NCBI RefSeq assembly: GCF_002067135.1
Contig: NZ_CP020105.1
Coordinates: 3,844,001 to 3,908,000, forward strand
Length of the DNA: 64,000 nt
Direction of reading: 5' to 3'
Source: Spirosoma rigui
GTDB taxonomy: Bacteria; Bacteroidota; Bacteroidia; Cytophagales; Spirosomataceae
The position numbers and the translations under genes were made by a program. Of the stretch, positions 26,721-34,870 are shown one piece after another. The first letter of the stretch is position 1; every line of letters starts with the position of its first letter. The notes beneath the pieces were generated by a model that saw nothing but the letters and a program-made list of their open reading frames with translations, ran no database searches and was not told where the DNA came from.

Positions 26721-27393
26721 GGCCGTTAATGATCATGCCGTCACTCATCTCAATGACACGATCCGTTCCGGCGGCAAAATCCGGGTCGTGGGTAACCGCA
26801 ATGATGGTCTGGCCCTGGGCCGCCAGGTCGCGGAAGATACCGAACACGTTTTCTGAATTAGCCCGGTCCAGGTTGCCCGTTGGTTCGTCGCCCATAATTA
26901 TGGTGGGGTCGTTGATGAGCGCCCGGGCAATGGCCACCCGCTGCTGCTGACCACCCGACAGTTTACTGGCCGGCTTGCGGGCGTACTCGCTCATGCCAAT
27001 CAACCGCAGTTTTTCCATCGCCCGTTCTTCAATCTCACTGGTTGGGTACTTGCCGAGCTTAAGCCCCGGCAGCATGACGTTCTGCAAAACCGAAAATTCG
27101 GGCAGCAAAAAATGAAACTGGAACACAAAACCCAGATGCTCGTTGCGAAACTTAGCCAGAAAATCCTGACTACGCCCCGTCAGGTGGGTGCCGGCCATGT
27201 CGACCTCGCCATCGTAGTCGGTATCCATCGTCGACAGCAGGTAAAGCAGCGTTGATTTGCCACAGCCGGACTTCCCCACAATCGCGAGGAATTCGCCCGC
27301 CTGTACGTCAAACGTAATGTCTTTCAACACCTGAAATTTATCCGGGTCGTAAAAGTACTTGTTGAGGTGCCGCGCCGAAAGAACAGTAGCCAT
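26704..27393 (-). CDS. ABC transporter ATP-binding protein (LolD/MacB-like)
   Basis: A 229-residue ATPase with Walker A GKSGCGKS, signature LSGGQQQRVAIARAL, Walker B IIMGDEPTGNLD and H-loop VTHD. The sequence falls in the MacB/LolD/FtsE clade that works with extracytoplasmic-domain permeases. The ATG at 27393 was chosen because the upstream extension is Pro-rich and unlike the family. It is the fourth gene of the minus-strand efflux operon, and its end overlaps the kinase start. Confidence 0.93.
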   Translation of the reverse strand: MATVLSARHLNKYFYDPDKFQVLKDITFDVQAGEFLAIVGKSGCGKSTLLYLLSTMDTDYDGEVDMAGTHLTGRSQDFLAKFRNEHLGFVFQFHFLLPEFSVLQNVMLPGLKLGKYPTSEIEERAMEKLRLIGMSEYARKPASKLSGGQQQRVAIARALINDPTIIMGDEPTGNLDRANSENVFGIFRDLAAQGQTIIAVTHDPDFAAGTDRVIEMSDGMIINGHEHKI

Positions 27394-27493
27394 AGAATTT
27401 TTGATAGAAGACGTCAAAGGAGGGGGTGGTGCAGGGGTGTGGATGGATACAAGTAGGACAAACTGGCTGAGGATCATTCATCCGCCCGCTGAA

Positions 27494-28744
27494 CTAGCCA
27501 CGCAGGATTGATACCGGGTCGACCTGCGCGGCTTTACGGGAGGGGAAGTAACCCGCCAGCACGGTCGTGATAACCCCGAACAACAAGCCCATGCCGTAGT
27601 ATTTGAGCGCAAAAATGACCGGGAACGTTTTGATGCTCAGGAAATCACCCGCGTCGAATGGGGTAATTGATAGCAGGTAACTCAAGCCAAACCCGATACC
27701 GAGACCCAGCAAACCACCGGTTAGGCCAATGAACAAGGCCTGCAGCAGGAAAATGGCGACAATGTCCTTGCCGTCAAACCCCGTTGCTTTCAATATGGCA
27801 ATGTCTTTGATCTTATTGATGACCGTCATGTTCATGATGTTGTAGATGCCGAACCCAGCTACCACCAGCAGCGTGATGGAAACAACGTAGGTAAGCATGT
27901 TCCTGATTTTTTCGCCCGCCAGAATCGCCGTGTTCGCCGTAGCCCAGTCTTCGGTATAATAGCCGTACATGGCACGGAGTTTTTTGCCGAACGGGATCGC
28001 CTGCAACGGATCGACCATTTTAACGTGGATGTCGGTTATGTAACTAGGGTCGCGTTGCAGAATTTCCTGCACGGTCGATAGATTGGCGTAGCTTTTGGTA
28101 TTGTCGACGGTACCAACGCCAAAGCCAAACGTACCCACCACCCGCAAAATTCGCGTACCGCCACCGGGCAGGGTAACGGTCACCTTATCGCCGGTCTGCA
28201 CGTTCAGCTTACGGGCCAGCACCGAACCCATGATTAGACCGTCGGGGTTGGTCTTGAGTGTATTCAGGCTGCCCGACTTAAGGCGGGTTGTGAGCTTGTA
28301 CAAGTGGTTTTCCCGGTCGATGTCCACGCCCGAAATAGTACCCGATAGTTGAATGGGGCCGTTGTTGTAGAACACCTGGGTAGCAACCTGGGGTGATACG
28401 CCCAGCACCCCGGGTTCGCGTTCGATCCGCTGGGCCATGATCAGGCCACTTTTGAGCTTCTTCGACTCACTTTTTGGTTTCTGGTGGTAAATGACGTTAA
28501 ACCCGGCCGGGTGGAGCGCATCGATCAGGCCGGGCCGCTGCGTGTTGACCTCGTTGTAGATCCGGATATGGGGGCTGGCGTCGAGGGCTGAATCTTCCAG
28601 AAACTGATTCACCCCCTGCATGAACGAAATCATCGTAATGAACATGGCAATCCCAAACGTCACCCCAAGCATGGCAACGAGCGTCTGCCGCTTCTTGGCC
28701 AGCAAGTGCGTCCTGGCAATCTGAGCTGCAATGTGTAGATCCAT
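27494..28744 (-). CDS. ABC transporter permease (MacB/FtsX-like)
   Basis: A 416-residue permease with the MacB topology. Its first helix is near residues 20-45, and a large periplasmic MacB_PCD domain covers about 45-260. Three C-terminal helices form the FtsX domain (from about 280), including GIYNIMNMTVINKIKDIAILKATGF, the coupling-helix region, and a final SRKAAQVDPVSILRG. Such systems act as mechanotransmitters exporting lipids, peptides or antibiotics through TolC. The operon context with adaptor and TolC fits this. Confidence 0.92.
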   Translation of the reverse strand: MDLHIAAQIARTHLLAKKRQTLVAMLGVTFGIAMFITMISFMQGVNQFLEDSALDASPHIRIYNEVNTQRPGLIDALHPAGFNVIYHQKPKSESKKLKSGLIMAQRIEREPGVLGVSPQVATQVFYNNGPIQLSGTISGVDIDRENHLYKLTTRLKSGSLNTLKTNPDGLIMGSVLARKLNVQTGDKVTVTLPGGGTRILRVVGTFGFGVGTVDNTKSYANLSTVQEILQRDPSYITDIHVKMVDPLQAIPFGKKLRAMYGYYTEDWATANTAILAGEKIRNMLTYVVSITLLVVAGFGIYNIMNMTVINKIKDIAILKATGFDGKDIVAIFLLQALFIGLTGGLLGLGIGFGLSYLLSITPFDAGDFLSIKTFPVIFALKYYGMGLLFGVITTVLAGYFPSRKAAQVDPVSILRG

Positions 28745-28859
28745 AAAGGCAGTGATTGAATAACGGAGCTTTGAGCGGTTGTGTGGCGTGTCGTGCGACG
28801 AAGGAAGGTGACCCCGGTTGGCGGAGGCTTTTTAGTCGGTCATTCAATCGTCAAATCAC

Positions 28860-29957
28860 TCACTCGATCGCAATTAATTTAGACTGTTCGTGTAGTCCGC
28901 CTTTCACTTCAACTAGGTCGAAGTTTTCGGCCCCTTTTTGAAAGCGTACCTTTTGTTTTTTACCATCCTGTTCAACCCACACGCTGTCGGTTCCGAAAAC
29001 GTAGGATTTCGGGATAGTAAGTACCCGTTTATTCTGGCTGATAATGATGTTCGCTTCAACGGTGAGACCGTAATACGAGGCCGGACTGTCGCCCACAAAC
29101 TCCGCATCGACCCGGAACGACTGATCGGTCCGGTTCAGTTTCGGGTAGATCTTGCGCACTTTGGCGTTGAGGACTTTGTCGGGAAATGCATCGGTTTTGA
29201 TCACTACGTCCTGTCCCGGTCTGATCCGCCCAAAGTCGCTTTCGTCGACGGCCAGCTGGGCGTATAACCGGCTGCCGCTGCCCACCAGTGCCAGTTGCTC
29301 GCCCGGCCGGATCACCTCGCCCGGGTCTTTGTAAACTTCGTAGACCTTACCATCCACGAAGCTGCGGACGCGGGTATTGTTGCCCGCTACTTCTGAACTG
29401 ACCAGCTGACTCCGGTTGTTGGCCACGTCCAGCCGGATCTGATCGCGGTTGCGCCGGAGCGTATTTTGCTGCGCCCGGAGGTTATTTCGCGAAAGTGTGT
29501 AGGCCAGTTCGGCCCGTTCGAGTTCGGCGCGGGACGTAGCGTTCTGGGCGTATAGCTCCCGGAAACGGTTGTAGTTGATGGAATCATTGTTAAGCCGGAC
29601 CCGCGCGTTACGCACCTGAACATCCAGCTCAGCCAGCACGGGCGAACCCGCGCCGAGGTTGGCCTGTGCCTGCCGGTAGGCGTTGGCGGCTGCCTGCTGG
29701 CGGGCATCCTGGCTGGTGCTTTCCAGCACGAACAAGAGCTGATTCTTGCGAATGGAATCGCCTTCGTTGACAAGGCGCTGTTGCAGCACGCCCGTTGCGT
29801 CGGCCGTAACGTAGTACTCGTTGCGCGGGTAAATGTTTCCCGATGCGTAGACGGCTTCGGTCAGAGACTGGTAGGTAGGGGAGATGCCTTCGGTGCGGTG
29901 GGCGCAGGCTACGGCGGTCAGGCCGAACAATAGAGCCAGATACAGGGCAGATTTCAT
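28860..29957 (-). CDS. Periplasmic adaptor (HlyD/MFP) of the efflux system
   Basis: A 365-residue adaptor with a lipoprotein-like signal (LTAVAC). It has a biotinyl-lipoyl-like domain split around a long helical hairpin of about residues 75-190 (repeated Arg/Gln/Asn-rich heptads), then a beta-barrel domain (GEQLALVGSGSRLYAQLAVDESDFGRIRPGQDVVIK). It bridges the MacB-like permease and TolC across the periplasm. It is the second gene of the operon, 36 bases after tolC, with 115 bases before the permease. Confidence 0.92.
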   Translation of the reverse strand: MKSALYLALLFGLTAVACAHRTEGISPTYQSLTEAVYASGNIYPRNEYYVTADATGVLQQRLVNEGDSIRKNQLLFVLESTSQDARQQAAANAYRQAQANLGAGSPVLAELDVQVRNARVRLNNDSINYNRFRELYAQNATSRAELERAELAYTLSRNNLRAQQNTLRRNRDQIRLDVANNRSQLVSSEVAGNNTRVRSFVDGKVYEVYKDPGEVIRPGEQLALVGSGSRLYAQLAVDESDFGRIRPGQDVVIKTDAFPDKVLNAKVRKIYPKLNRTDQSFRVDAEFVGDSPASYYGLTVEANIIISQNKRVLTIPKSYVFGTDSVWVEQDGKKQKVRFQKGAENFDLVEVKGGLHEQSKLIAIE

Positions 29958-29993
29958 AGGCGTGAGTGGGCGCAGCGGTTCGTGGGTAAATCG

Positions 29994-31310
29994 CTAGTCC
30001 CCTTTTCTAAGTTGCAGGATCGTCTGGTTGATAAAAGCGGTCGACAGGTTGGTCAGGTAGCGGTTCTGGGCCGTCAGGGCTTCGTTGAACACGTTCAGGT
30101 ACTGGTCGTAGGCAAACAAACCCGATCGGTATTTGACCAGCGCAATCTGTACGTTCTGACCGCTAAGTTCGTAGTTCTGCCGGTTGAGTGCTACGGACCG
30201 GGTAGCCTGGTTGTAGGTATTGACAATATCATCGGTATCCAGCTGCTGGCGGTTTTGTTCGTAGGCCAGTTCACGCTCGGCGAGCCGGATCTGAAGCCGG
30301 GCGCGGGTCAGGTTGCTGGCGCGAAGACCACCCGAGTAGATAGGCCAGTTAACCTGCAGGCCCGCCACCCCGATGGTAAACCATCGTTCATTGGGATTCA
30401 GAAAGTTGATCTGGTTACGCTGCGCCTGCTGGGAATAGCGCCCGTAGGCCGCAAGAGTAGGCCAGCGTTGCAGTCGTTCGCGGTCGAGCTGCCGCCTGGC
30501 CAGTTCCACCCGGCCCTGCCGGAGTGTGATCTGGGGGCGGCTACTGGCCAGTACATAAGGCAACGAGGGATCGAGCGCAGCCGGGCGACTCATCAGGTCT
30601 TCCGACAGAACAAGGCTATCCGTGGGAGCGAGGCCCAGCAGTAACCGGAGTTGGTTAAGATTTCGCGCGTAGGCCAGTTCATTCTGGTACAGTATGTCCG
30701 TTGTCGTCAACTGTACCGATTGTATCCGGTTAAACTCCAGGGGTTCGATCAATCCTTTCGTCAACCGCTGCCGGGCAATCTGGGTGAGCGTATCGGCGGC
30801 CGAGAGATTACGTCGGGTAATGTCGATAGCTGATCGGGTGAGCAGAGCCGCGTGGTATACCCGGGCTATCTGCGTTGTGATCTCATCCTGTAGTACCAGT
30901 GTCTGGTCGTCCAGGAGTTGTAGGTTCTGGGTAACGATACCCCGGTCGGCGCGGGCGGGGCGGTTCAGAATGGGTACGTTTATTTCCGCCCCTCCCGTCA
31001 GAAAAAAAGGTAGACCGAAACGAAACTCCCGAAAGTCGCCGGGGCGGCCACCCAGAAATTCGGCGGGAACGAGCTGTACCGGCAGGGCGTAGTTGTAGTC
31101 GAAGTTCGTGAAGAGCCGGGCTGTTGGCAACAGGCTGGCCTGGGCTACGGCTCGCTGCTGGTCCTGTAGCGTTCGGTTTTGCCGGGCAATGACCAGATCC
31201 GGGTTGTTGCGCCGGGCCAGAGCAAGGGCTTCCTGCACCGACGGTACTAGGGTCTGCGCACCGACAGGAAGTGGCACAAGCAGGAATAATAAGTAGATAT
31301 ACCGGTTCAT
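29994..31310 (-). CDS. TolC family outer-membrane efflux protein
   Basis: A 438-residue protein with signal peptide (MNRYIYLLFLLVPLPVGAQ). Two TolC-type OEP repeats, each made of long helices and short strands, are recognisable from SVQEALALARRNNPDLVIARQN and ITLRQGRVELARRQLDRERLQRWPTLAAYGRYSQQ. It forms the outer-membrane exit duct for the adaptor and ABC pair encoded downstream. It is the first gene of a six-gene minus-strand operon; a terminator-like hairpin at 31418 separates it from csbD. Confidence 0.92.
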   Translation of the reverse strand: MNRYIYLLFLLVPLPVGAQTLVPSVQEALALARRNNPDLVIARQNRTLQDQQRAVAQASLLPTARLFTNFDYNYALPVQLVPAEFLGGRPGDFREFRFGLPFFLTGGAEINVPILNRPARADRGIVTQNLQLLDDQTLVLQDEITTQIARVYHAALLTRSAIDITRRNLSAADTLTQIARQRLTKGLIEPLEFNRIQSVQLTTTDILYQNELAYARNLNQLRLLLGLAPTDSLVLSEDLMSRPAALDPSLPYVLASSRPQITLRQGRVELARRQLDRERLQRWPTLAAYGRYSQQAQRNQINFLNPNERWFTIGVAGLQVNWPIYSGGLRASNLTRARLQIRLAERELAYEQNRQQLDTDDIVNTYNQATRSVALNRQNYELSGQNVQIALVKYRSGLFAYDQYLNVFNEALTAQNRYLTNLSTAFINQTILQLRKGD

Positions 31311-31417
31311 GCGTATCGTGAGTGGACACGCAAAAGAGCGCCTTTTTGAGACGACGTAGCGACTATTTTATACCGAAGCGACCAAAATAATACCGGAAAC
31401 CGCTGATTTCGGGCACG

Positions 31418-31448
31418 AAAAAGCCGGAGTCTTATGACCCCGGCTTTT
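31418..31448 (-). terminator. Terminator downstream of the CsbD gene
   Basis: Inverted repeat AAAAAGCCGG at 31418-31427 with CCGGCTTTT at 31440-31448, plus an inner GTC/GAC pair. It lies 20 bases beyond the CsbD stop and ends in a T tract on the minus strand. Confidence 0.75.
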
Positions 31449-31467
31449 ATCTATATCAGGCGGCTGA

Positions 31468-31653
31468 CTATAAATCAGCTACTGCTTTGTGAATCTCATC
31501 TTTGGTTTTACCCGTTTTCTGCTGGAGTTTACCCCACATTTCGTCTTCCTTGCCATCGGCATAGGTTAGATCGTCGTCGGTCAGATCACCATACGCCTGT
31601 TTGATTTTACCTTTCAGTTCGTTCCAGCCGCCTTTAATCGTTGTCTCGTTCAT
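31468..31653 (-). CDS. CsbD family stress protein
   Basis: A 61-residue acidic protein covering the whole CsbD domain: [24 protein letters not shown] start, then [27 protein letters not shown]. CsbD-like proteins are general-stress-induced and abundant, with no known biochemical function. It stands alone, with its own terminator. Confidence 0.9.
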   Translation of the reverse strand: MNETTIKGGWNELKGKIKQAYGDLTDDDLTYADGKEDEMWGKLQQKTGKTKDEIHKAVADL

Positions 31654-31710
31654 GATCGTAGTGTTTAACGTTGAATGATATAATCAGCCAGTTTGGCTGC
31701 ATGTATAAAA

Positions 31711-32841
31711 CTAGGCAGAAACAGAAATGTTTTTAATTACGGCTTCCGCAATTTTTTTTGAGTCGATGGAGAGGTTGTAGATGATGCCGGTCAGCGGGGT
31801 GGTGAAGCCCAGAAAGTAAAGGCCCCGCAGGTCGGGGGTGGTAAACCACAACTGCCTGGGATACCCTTTCTCGTTCAGGATACGAGCCGCCAGGTCGTCG
31901 CCCAGCACCGGTGCCAAGCCGGGCCGGTAACCTGTTGCCAGAATAATAGCATCGAAGGGCAGCTCACGGGCATCGGTGAAGGTGACTGTTTTTGCGTTGA
32001 CCCGCTCAATGCCGGGTACAACTGTGATCTGGCCCGCTTTGATTTGGTCGAGGGTGCCGAGGTCGATAACGGGAATCCGCCCCCGCCGGGTATCGAACGA
32101 AGCCGGGTGGTCGGGCTTGCCGAGACCGTATTTCGATAGATCCCCAATGGTGAACTGCTGCGATAGTCCCGTTACCAGGTCATAGAACCAGTTTGGAAAC
32201 CGGCTCAGGAAAATGGCCGTCGGCTGGGCGGGTTTACCCAGAACATCGCGTTTGACAATATTGATGGGCCGGCGTACCGATATGAATGGGCGGGCCCCGT
32301 GTTCAAGCAAATCGAGGGCGAGTTCGGCTCCCGTGTTCCCCATTCCGACTACCAGTACGTTTTCATCCCGGAAGGGCGCGCCGTTGCGGTATTCCCGGCT
32401 GTGCCAGATGATTCCCCTGAATGCCCGCTGACCCGGTAAGTCCGGTACGTTGGGAATCCGGTTGTAGCCCGTAGCCACAATAACCTGGTCCGCTTTGAAC
32501 AGGTCGGTCGGGGTTTGAACCAGCCACTGGCCCGCTGGACCGCGTCTGATCCCGGTAACGGGTTGGTTGAAGCGGGGCCTGATCCCGAAGTGCTCGGCGT
32601 ACTGCTCCAGGTAGTCAACCAGTTCCAGGCGCGATACGTAAGTAGGGTAGTTTTCGGGAAAGGGCAGATGCGGCAAAGCCGAATACTGTTTGACCGTATG
32701 CAGATGGAGCCGGTCGTAGTGATTCCGCCACGAAAAACCAATGTAGTCACTGGCTTCCAGTACCATGAATGGTACATTACGGTGCGCCAGCTGCCCCGCC
32801 ATGGCCAGCCCGGCCGGGCCGGCTCCGATGATTAGAATCAT
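31711..32841 (-). CDS. FAD-dependent NAD(P)-binding monooxygenase (CzcO/FMO-like)
   Basis: A flavoprotein of about 376 residues. It has the N-terminal FAD-binding GAGPAGLAMAGQL motif, the FMO-like segment SWRNHYDRLHLHTVKQYSALPHLPFP, and a second Rossmann motif VVGMGNTGAELALDL for NADPH. ATGYRP near residue 325 is the conserved C-terminal FAD motif. It belongs to the flavin-containing monooxygenase/CzcO-like group; the substrate is unknown. An ATG three codons earlier (32850) is an equally possible start. Confidence 0.9.
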   Translation of the reverse strand: MILIIGAGPAGLAMAGQLAHRNVPFMVLEASDYIGFSWRNHYDRLHLHTVKQYSALPHLPFPENYPTYVSRLELVDYLEQYAEHFGIRPRFNQPVTGIRRGPAGQWLVQTPTDLFKADQVIVATGYNRIPNVPDLPGQRAFRGIIWHSREYRNGAPFRDENVLVVGMGNTGAELALDLLEHGARPFISVRRPINIVKRDVLGKPAQPTAIFLSRFPNWFYDLVTGLSQQFTIGDLSKYGLGKPDHPASFDTRRGRIPVIDLGTLDQIKAGQITVVPGIERVNAKTVTFTDARELPFDAIILATGYRPGLAPVLGDDLAARILNEKGYPRQLWFTTPDLRGLYFLGFTTPLTGIIYNLSIDSKKIAEAVIKNISVSA

Positions 32842-32904
32842 AATGGTCAATTCGTTAATCGGTGCGTCAATCAGTAGCTGAAGCCAGACCTGTATATGCG
32901 CCAG

Positions 32905-32943
32905 CTACTGACCGACTCATCGACTGATCAACTGACCGACTGA
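32905..32943. repeat. Short degenerate tandem repeat
   Basis: About four to five imperfect copies of an 8-9 base unit related to GACTGATC/GACTGACC lie in the gap between the monooxygenase start and the DUF2147 stop. It is probably replication slippage; no function is evident. Confidence 0.4.
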
Positions 32944-32944
32944 A

Positions 32945-33394
32945 TTACTTAAGCCTCGTCCAGGTTTGGGTTTTGCCGAGCAGGGAGATGCCGACGTAGC
33001 CCCGAACGTCCAGCGTATTCGGGTCTTTGAGGGTCATTTTGCAGTTATACTCCTTGCCGTCTTCAGGGTTATAAATCTTGCCGTCGCTCCAGACGCCCCC
33101 CCCGTCGTATTTGAAATTATACATCAGCAGCATATTCATCAGCGGGCGACTTCGTTTCGACAGATCGACATTTTTACTATCGGTCTTGGGTTTTCCGGTT
33201 GCCGGGTCATTGGGTTCGGTCAGGTGGATAAGCTTACCAAAATAAGTGCCGCCCTGTTTATAAATCTGGACGTGGCCTTTCTTGGTGCCGTTCAGCCAGG
33301 TCCCCACCACCGCGTCGGGATTATCTTTGGGCGCAAAAGAGACAAGACACGTAGCGAGAATAGTCAGCGTAAAAAACAGGCGTGTGACGTTCAT
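32945..33394 (-). CDS. DUF2147 domain protein, exported
   Basis: A 149-residue protein. A signal peptide of about 20 residues is followed by the DUF2147 domain: VVGTWLNGTKKGHVQIYKQGGTYFGKLI at the start, then GGVWSDGKIYNPEDGKEYNCKMTL and the end LDVRGYVGISLLGKTQTWTR. This family is common in Bacteroidota and proteobacteria; its function is not established. Periplasmic location is likely. Confidence 0.9.
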   Translation of the reverse strand: MNVTRLFFTLTILATCLVSFAPKDNPDAVVGTWLNGTKKGHVQIYKQGGTYFGKLIHLTEPNDPATGKPKTDSKNVDLSKRSRPLMNMLLMYNFKYDGGGVWSDGKIYNPEDGKEYNCKMTLKDPNTLDVRGYVGISLLGKTQTWTRLK

Positions 33395-33554
33395 GGAATC
33401 GGATGATTGGAAGTAAACAGCGATTTTATTGTACTAACGCAAATATGAGAACCCGGATTACGCGAATGAAATGATTTAGACGGATTTTTGCAGCACCCCA
33501 GTTGACCGTCAACGGTTCAGGCCGGGGAATACCAATCAACAAAAACGAAGGAAC

Positions 33555-34088
33555 ATGTTCAAGAGAGACCCCAATCGCAGCTATCCAACCGAAACTGAAT
33601 CGCGGACGATTATCCGTTTTCAGGATTGTGACCCCCTGCAGCACCTCAATAACGCCAAATATTTCGACTACTACTTCAACGCCCGGGAGGACCAGGTCGC
33701 CAAGCTGTACGACTTCAATCCCGGCCAGCTGTTCAGCGAGCTGAAAACCAGCTGGGTCGTTTACCAGCACCAGATCGCTTATGTTCGTCCTGCCCGGGTC
33801 AGTGAGTGGATACGTATCATGTCCCGGCTTATTTACGTCAATGAAGATACCACAGTTACGGAATACTTCATGACCGACGATGCCAAGACGCAACTGAAAA
33901 ATGTACTATGGGTAACGTCGAAATACGTGAGCGTGGCAACGGGCAAACGCATTCCGCACGACGACCTGGTTATGGGCTACCTGAAAGCGACACTGGTCCC
34001 GAACATCGATTTCCACACCCTGAACTTCAACGACCGTATCCACGCCATAAAACGGCAGATCTCGCAGGGCACCGAACGCGTGGTGTAA
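33555..34088 (+). CDS. Acyl-CoA thioesterase (hotdog/4HBT family)
   Basis: A 177-residue cytoplasmic hotdog-fold protein. The 4HBT motif DCDPLQHLNNAKYFDYYFNARED is at about residues 24-46 with the catalytic Asp. The central beta-sheet continues through SWVVYQHQIAYVRPARVSEWIRI. It is expected to hydrolyse acyl-CoA thioesters or act as a related thioesterase; chain specificity is unknown. It stands alone between minus- and plus-strand genes. Confidence 0.88.
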   Translation: MFKRDPNRSYPTETESRTIIRFQDCDPLQHLNNAKYFDYYFNAREDQVAKLYDFNPGQLFSELKTSWVVYQHQIAYVRPARVSEWIRIMSRLIYVNEDTTVTEYFMTDDAKTQLKNVLWVTSKYVSVATGKRIPHDDLVMGYLKATLVPNIDFHTLNFNDRIHAIKRQISQGTERVV

Positions 34089-34200
34089 AGCCGGTAGGGT
34101 GGTGAAATCCGGCTTGAATAGATTTATTTTTAGAATAAATTAAACCCATTCATGGGTACATGCTCAAACGGGCAACAACAACCTGAAAACAAGTACCACC

Positions 34201-34707
34201 ATGAACAACGTATTGATGACCGCGGCTACCCTGTTTGTGTTACTCTCGTCCGGCGCCATGGCCCAGCGCTACGGCTACCCCGCCCCGCAGCCCAACAACT
34301 ACCCACCACAATCTGGTTATGACCAGCGCTACGGACAGTACGGCCAGTCTGATTACAACTACGATTACGACGATTATCAGTTCGACCGGCACCTCGACTG
34401 GTGGGATCGGGAGTTGAACCTGAGCCGGCGGCAGGAGCGTGAAATCAGACGGGTTCGGGAACGGTTCGAGCAGCAAACCCGGTCGATCAATCCCCGCGAT
34501 CCGCGTCAGCGGGATGTACTGCGGCAGCTGCGCCAGCGCGAATTTTTCGATATGATGGCCGTGCTCGACTCCCGGCAGCGCGACCGGGTTATTGAACGGA
34601 TGCGGCCCTACGAGCGCCTGGCCGGGCGCGGACCCGGACGCGGCAATGGCTACGGGCGTGGGTATGGTAATGGCCGCGGTGGCGGTTATGGTAATTACAA
34701 CTACTGA
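34201..34707 (+). CDS. Exported Spy/CpxP-like protein with Gly/Tyr-rich tail
   Basis: A 168-residue protein. The signal peptide covers residues 1-21 (ending AMAQ). A Tyr/Gln/Pro/Asp-rich linker runs to about residue 60. A helical segment from 65 to 140 (LNLSRRQEREIRRVRERFEQQ) resembles the LTxxQ regions of periplasmic Spy/CpxP or heavy-metal-sensor-like proteins. The tail is Gly/Arg/Tyr-rich (GRGNGYGRGYGNGRGGGYG) and low in complexity. It may be a periplasmic chaperone or envelope-stress protein; the assignment rests only on the helical pattern. An intrinsic terminator follows. Confidence 0.65.
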   Translation: MNNVLMTAATLFVLLSSGAMAQRYGYPAPQPNNYPPQSGYDQRYGQYGQSDYNYDYDDYQFDRHLDWWDRELNLSRRQEREIRRVRERFEQQTRSINPRDPRQRDVLRQLRQREFFDMMAVLDSRQRDRVIERMRPYERLAGRGPGRGNGYGRGYGNGRGGGYGNYNY

Positions 34708-34725
34708 TTGAGTCAGGACAAGTAC

Positions 34726-34753
34726 ACAGCCGACCAAAGGGTCGGCTGTTTTT
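34726..34753 (+). terminator. Intrinsic terminator of the Spy-like gene
   Basis: A 10-bp stem ACAGCCGACC (34726-34735) with GGTCGGCTGT (34740-34749), AAAG loop, then T4. Confidence 0.85.
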
Positions 34754-34870
34754 GTTGGGTGCCGGCCAACCCTGACCGCTTAGCTAGGGAACTAACCACT
34801 TGCAAGGCAAAGGATTGATTCCTGCCCCTTTGTTTCGTATTTTTCGGGGAAACTCATTTCCCTGAACTGT

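Noticed and set aside
32905..32943. Possible CRISPR-like array in the monooxygenase/DUF2147 gap
   Set aside because: Repeat units are only 8-9 bases, degenerate and without spacers.
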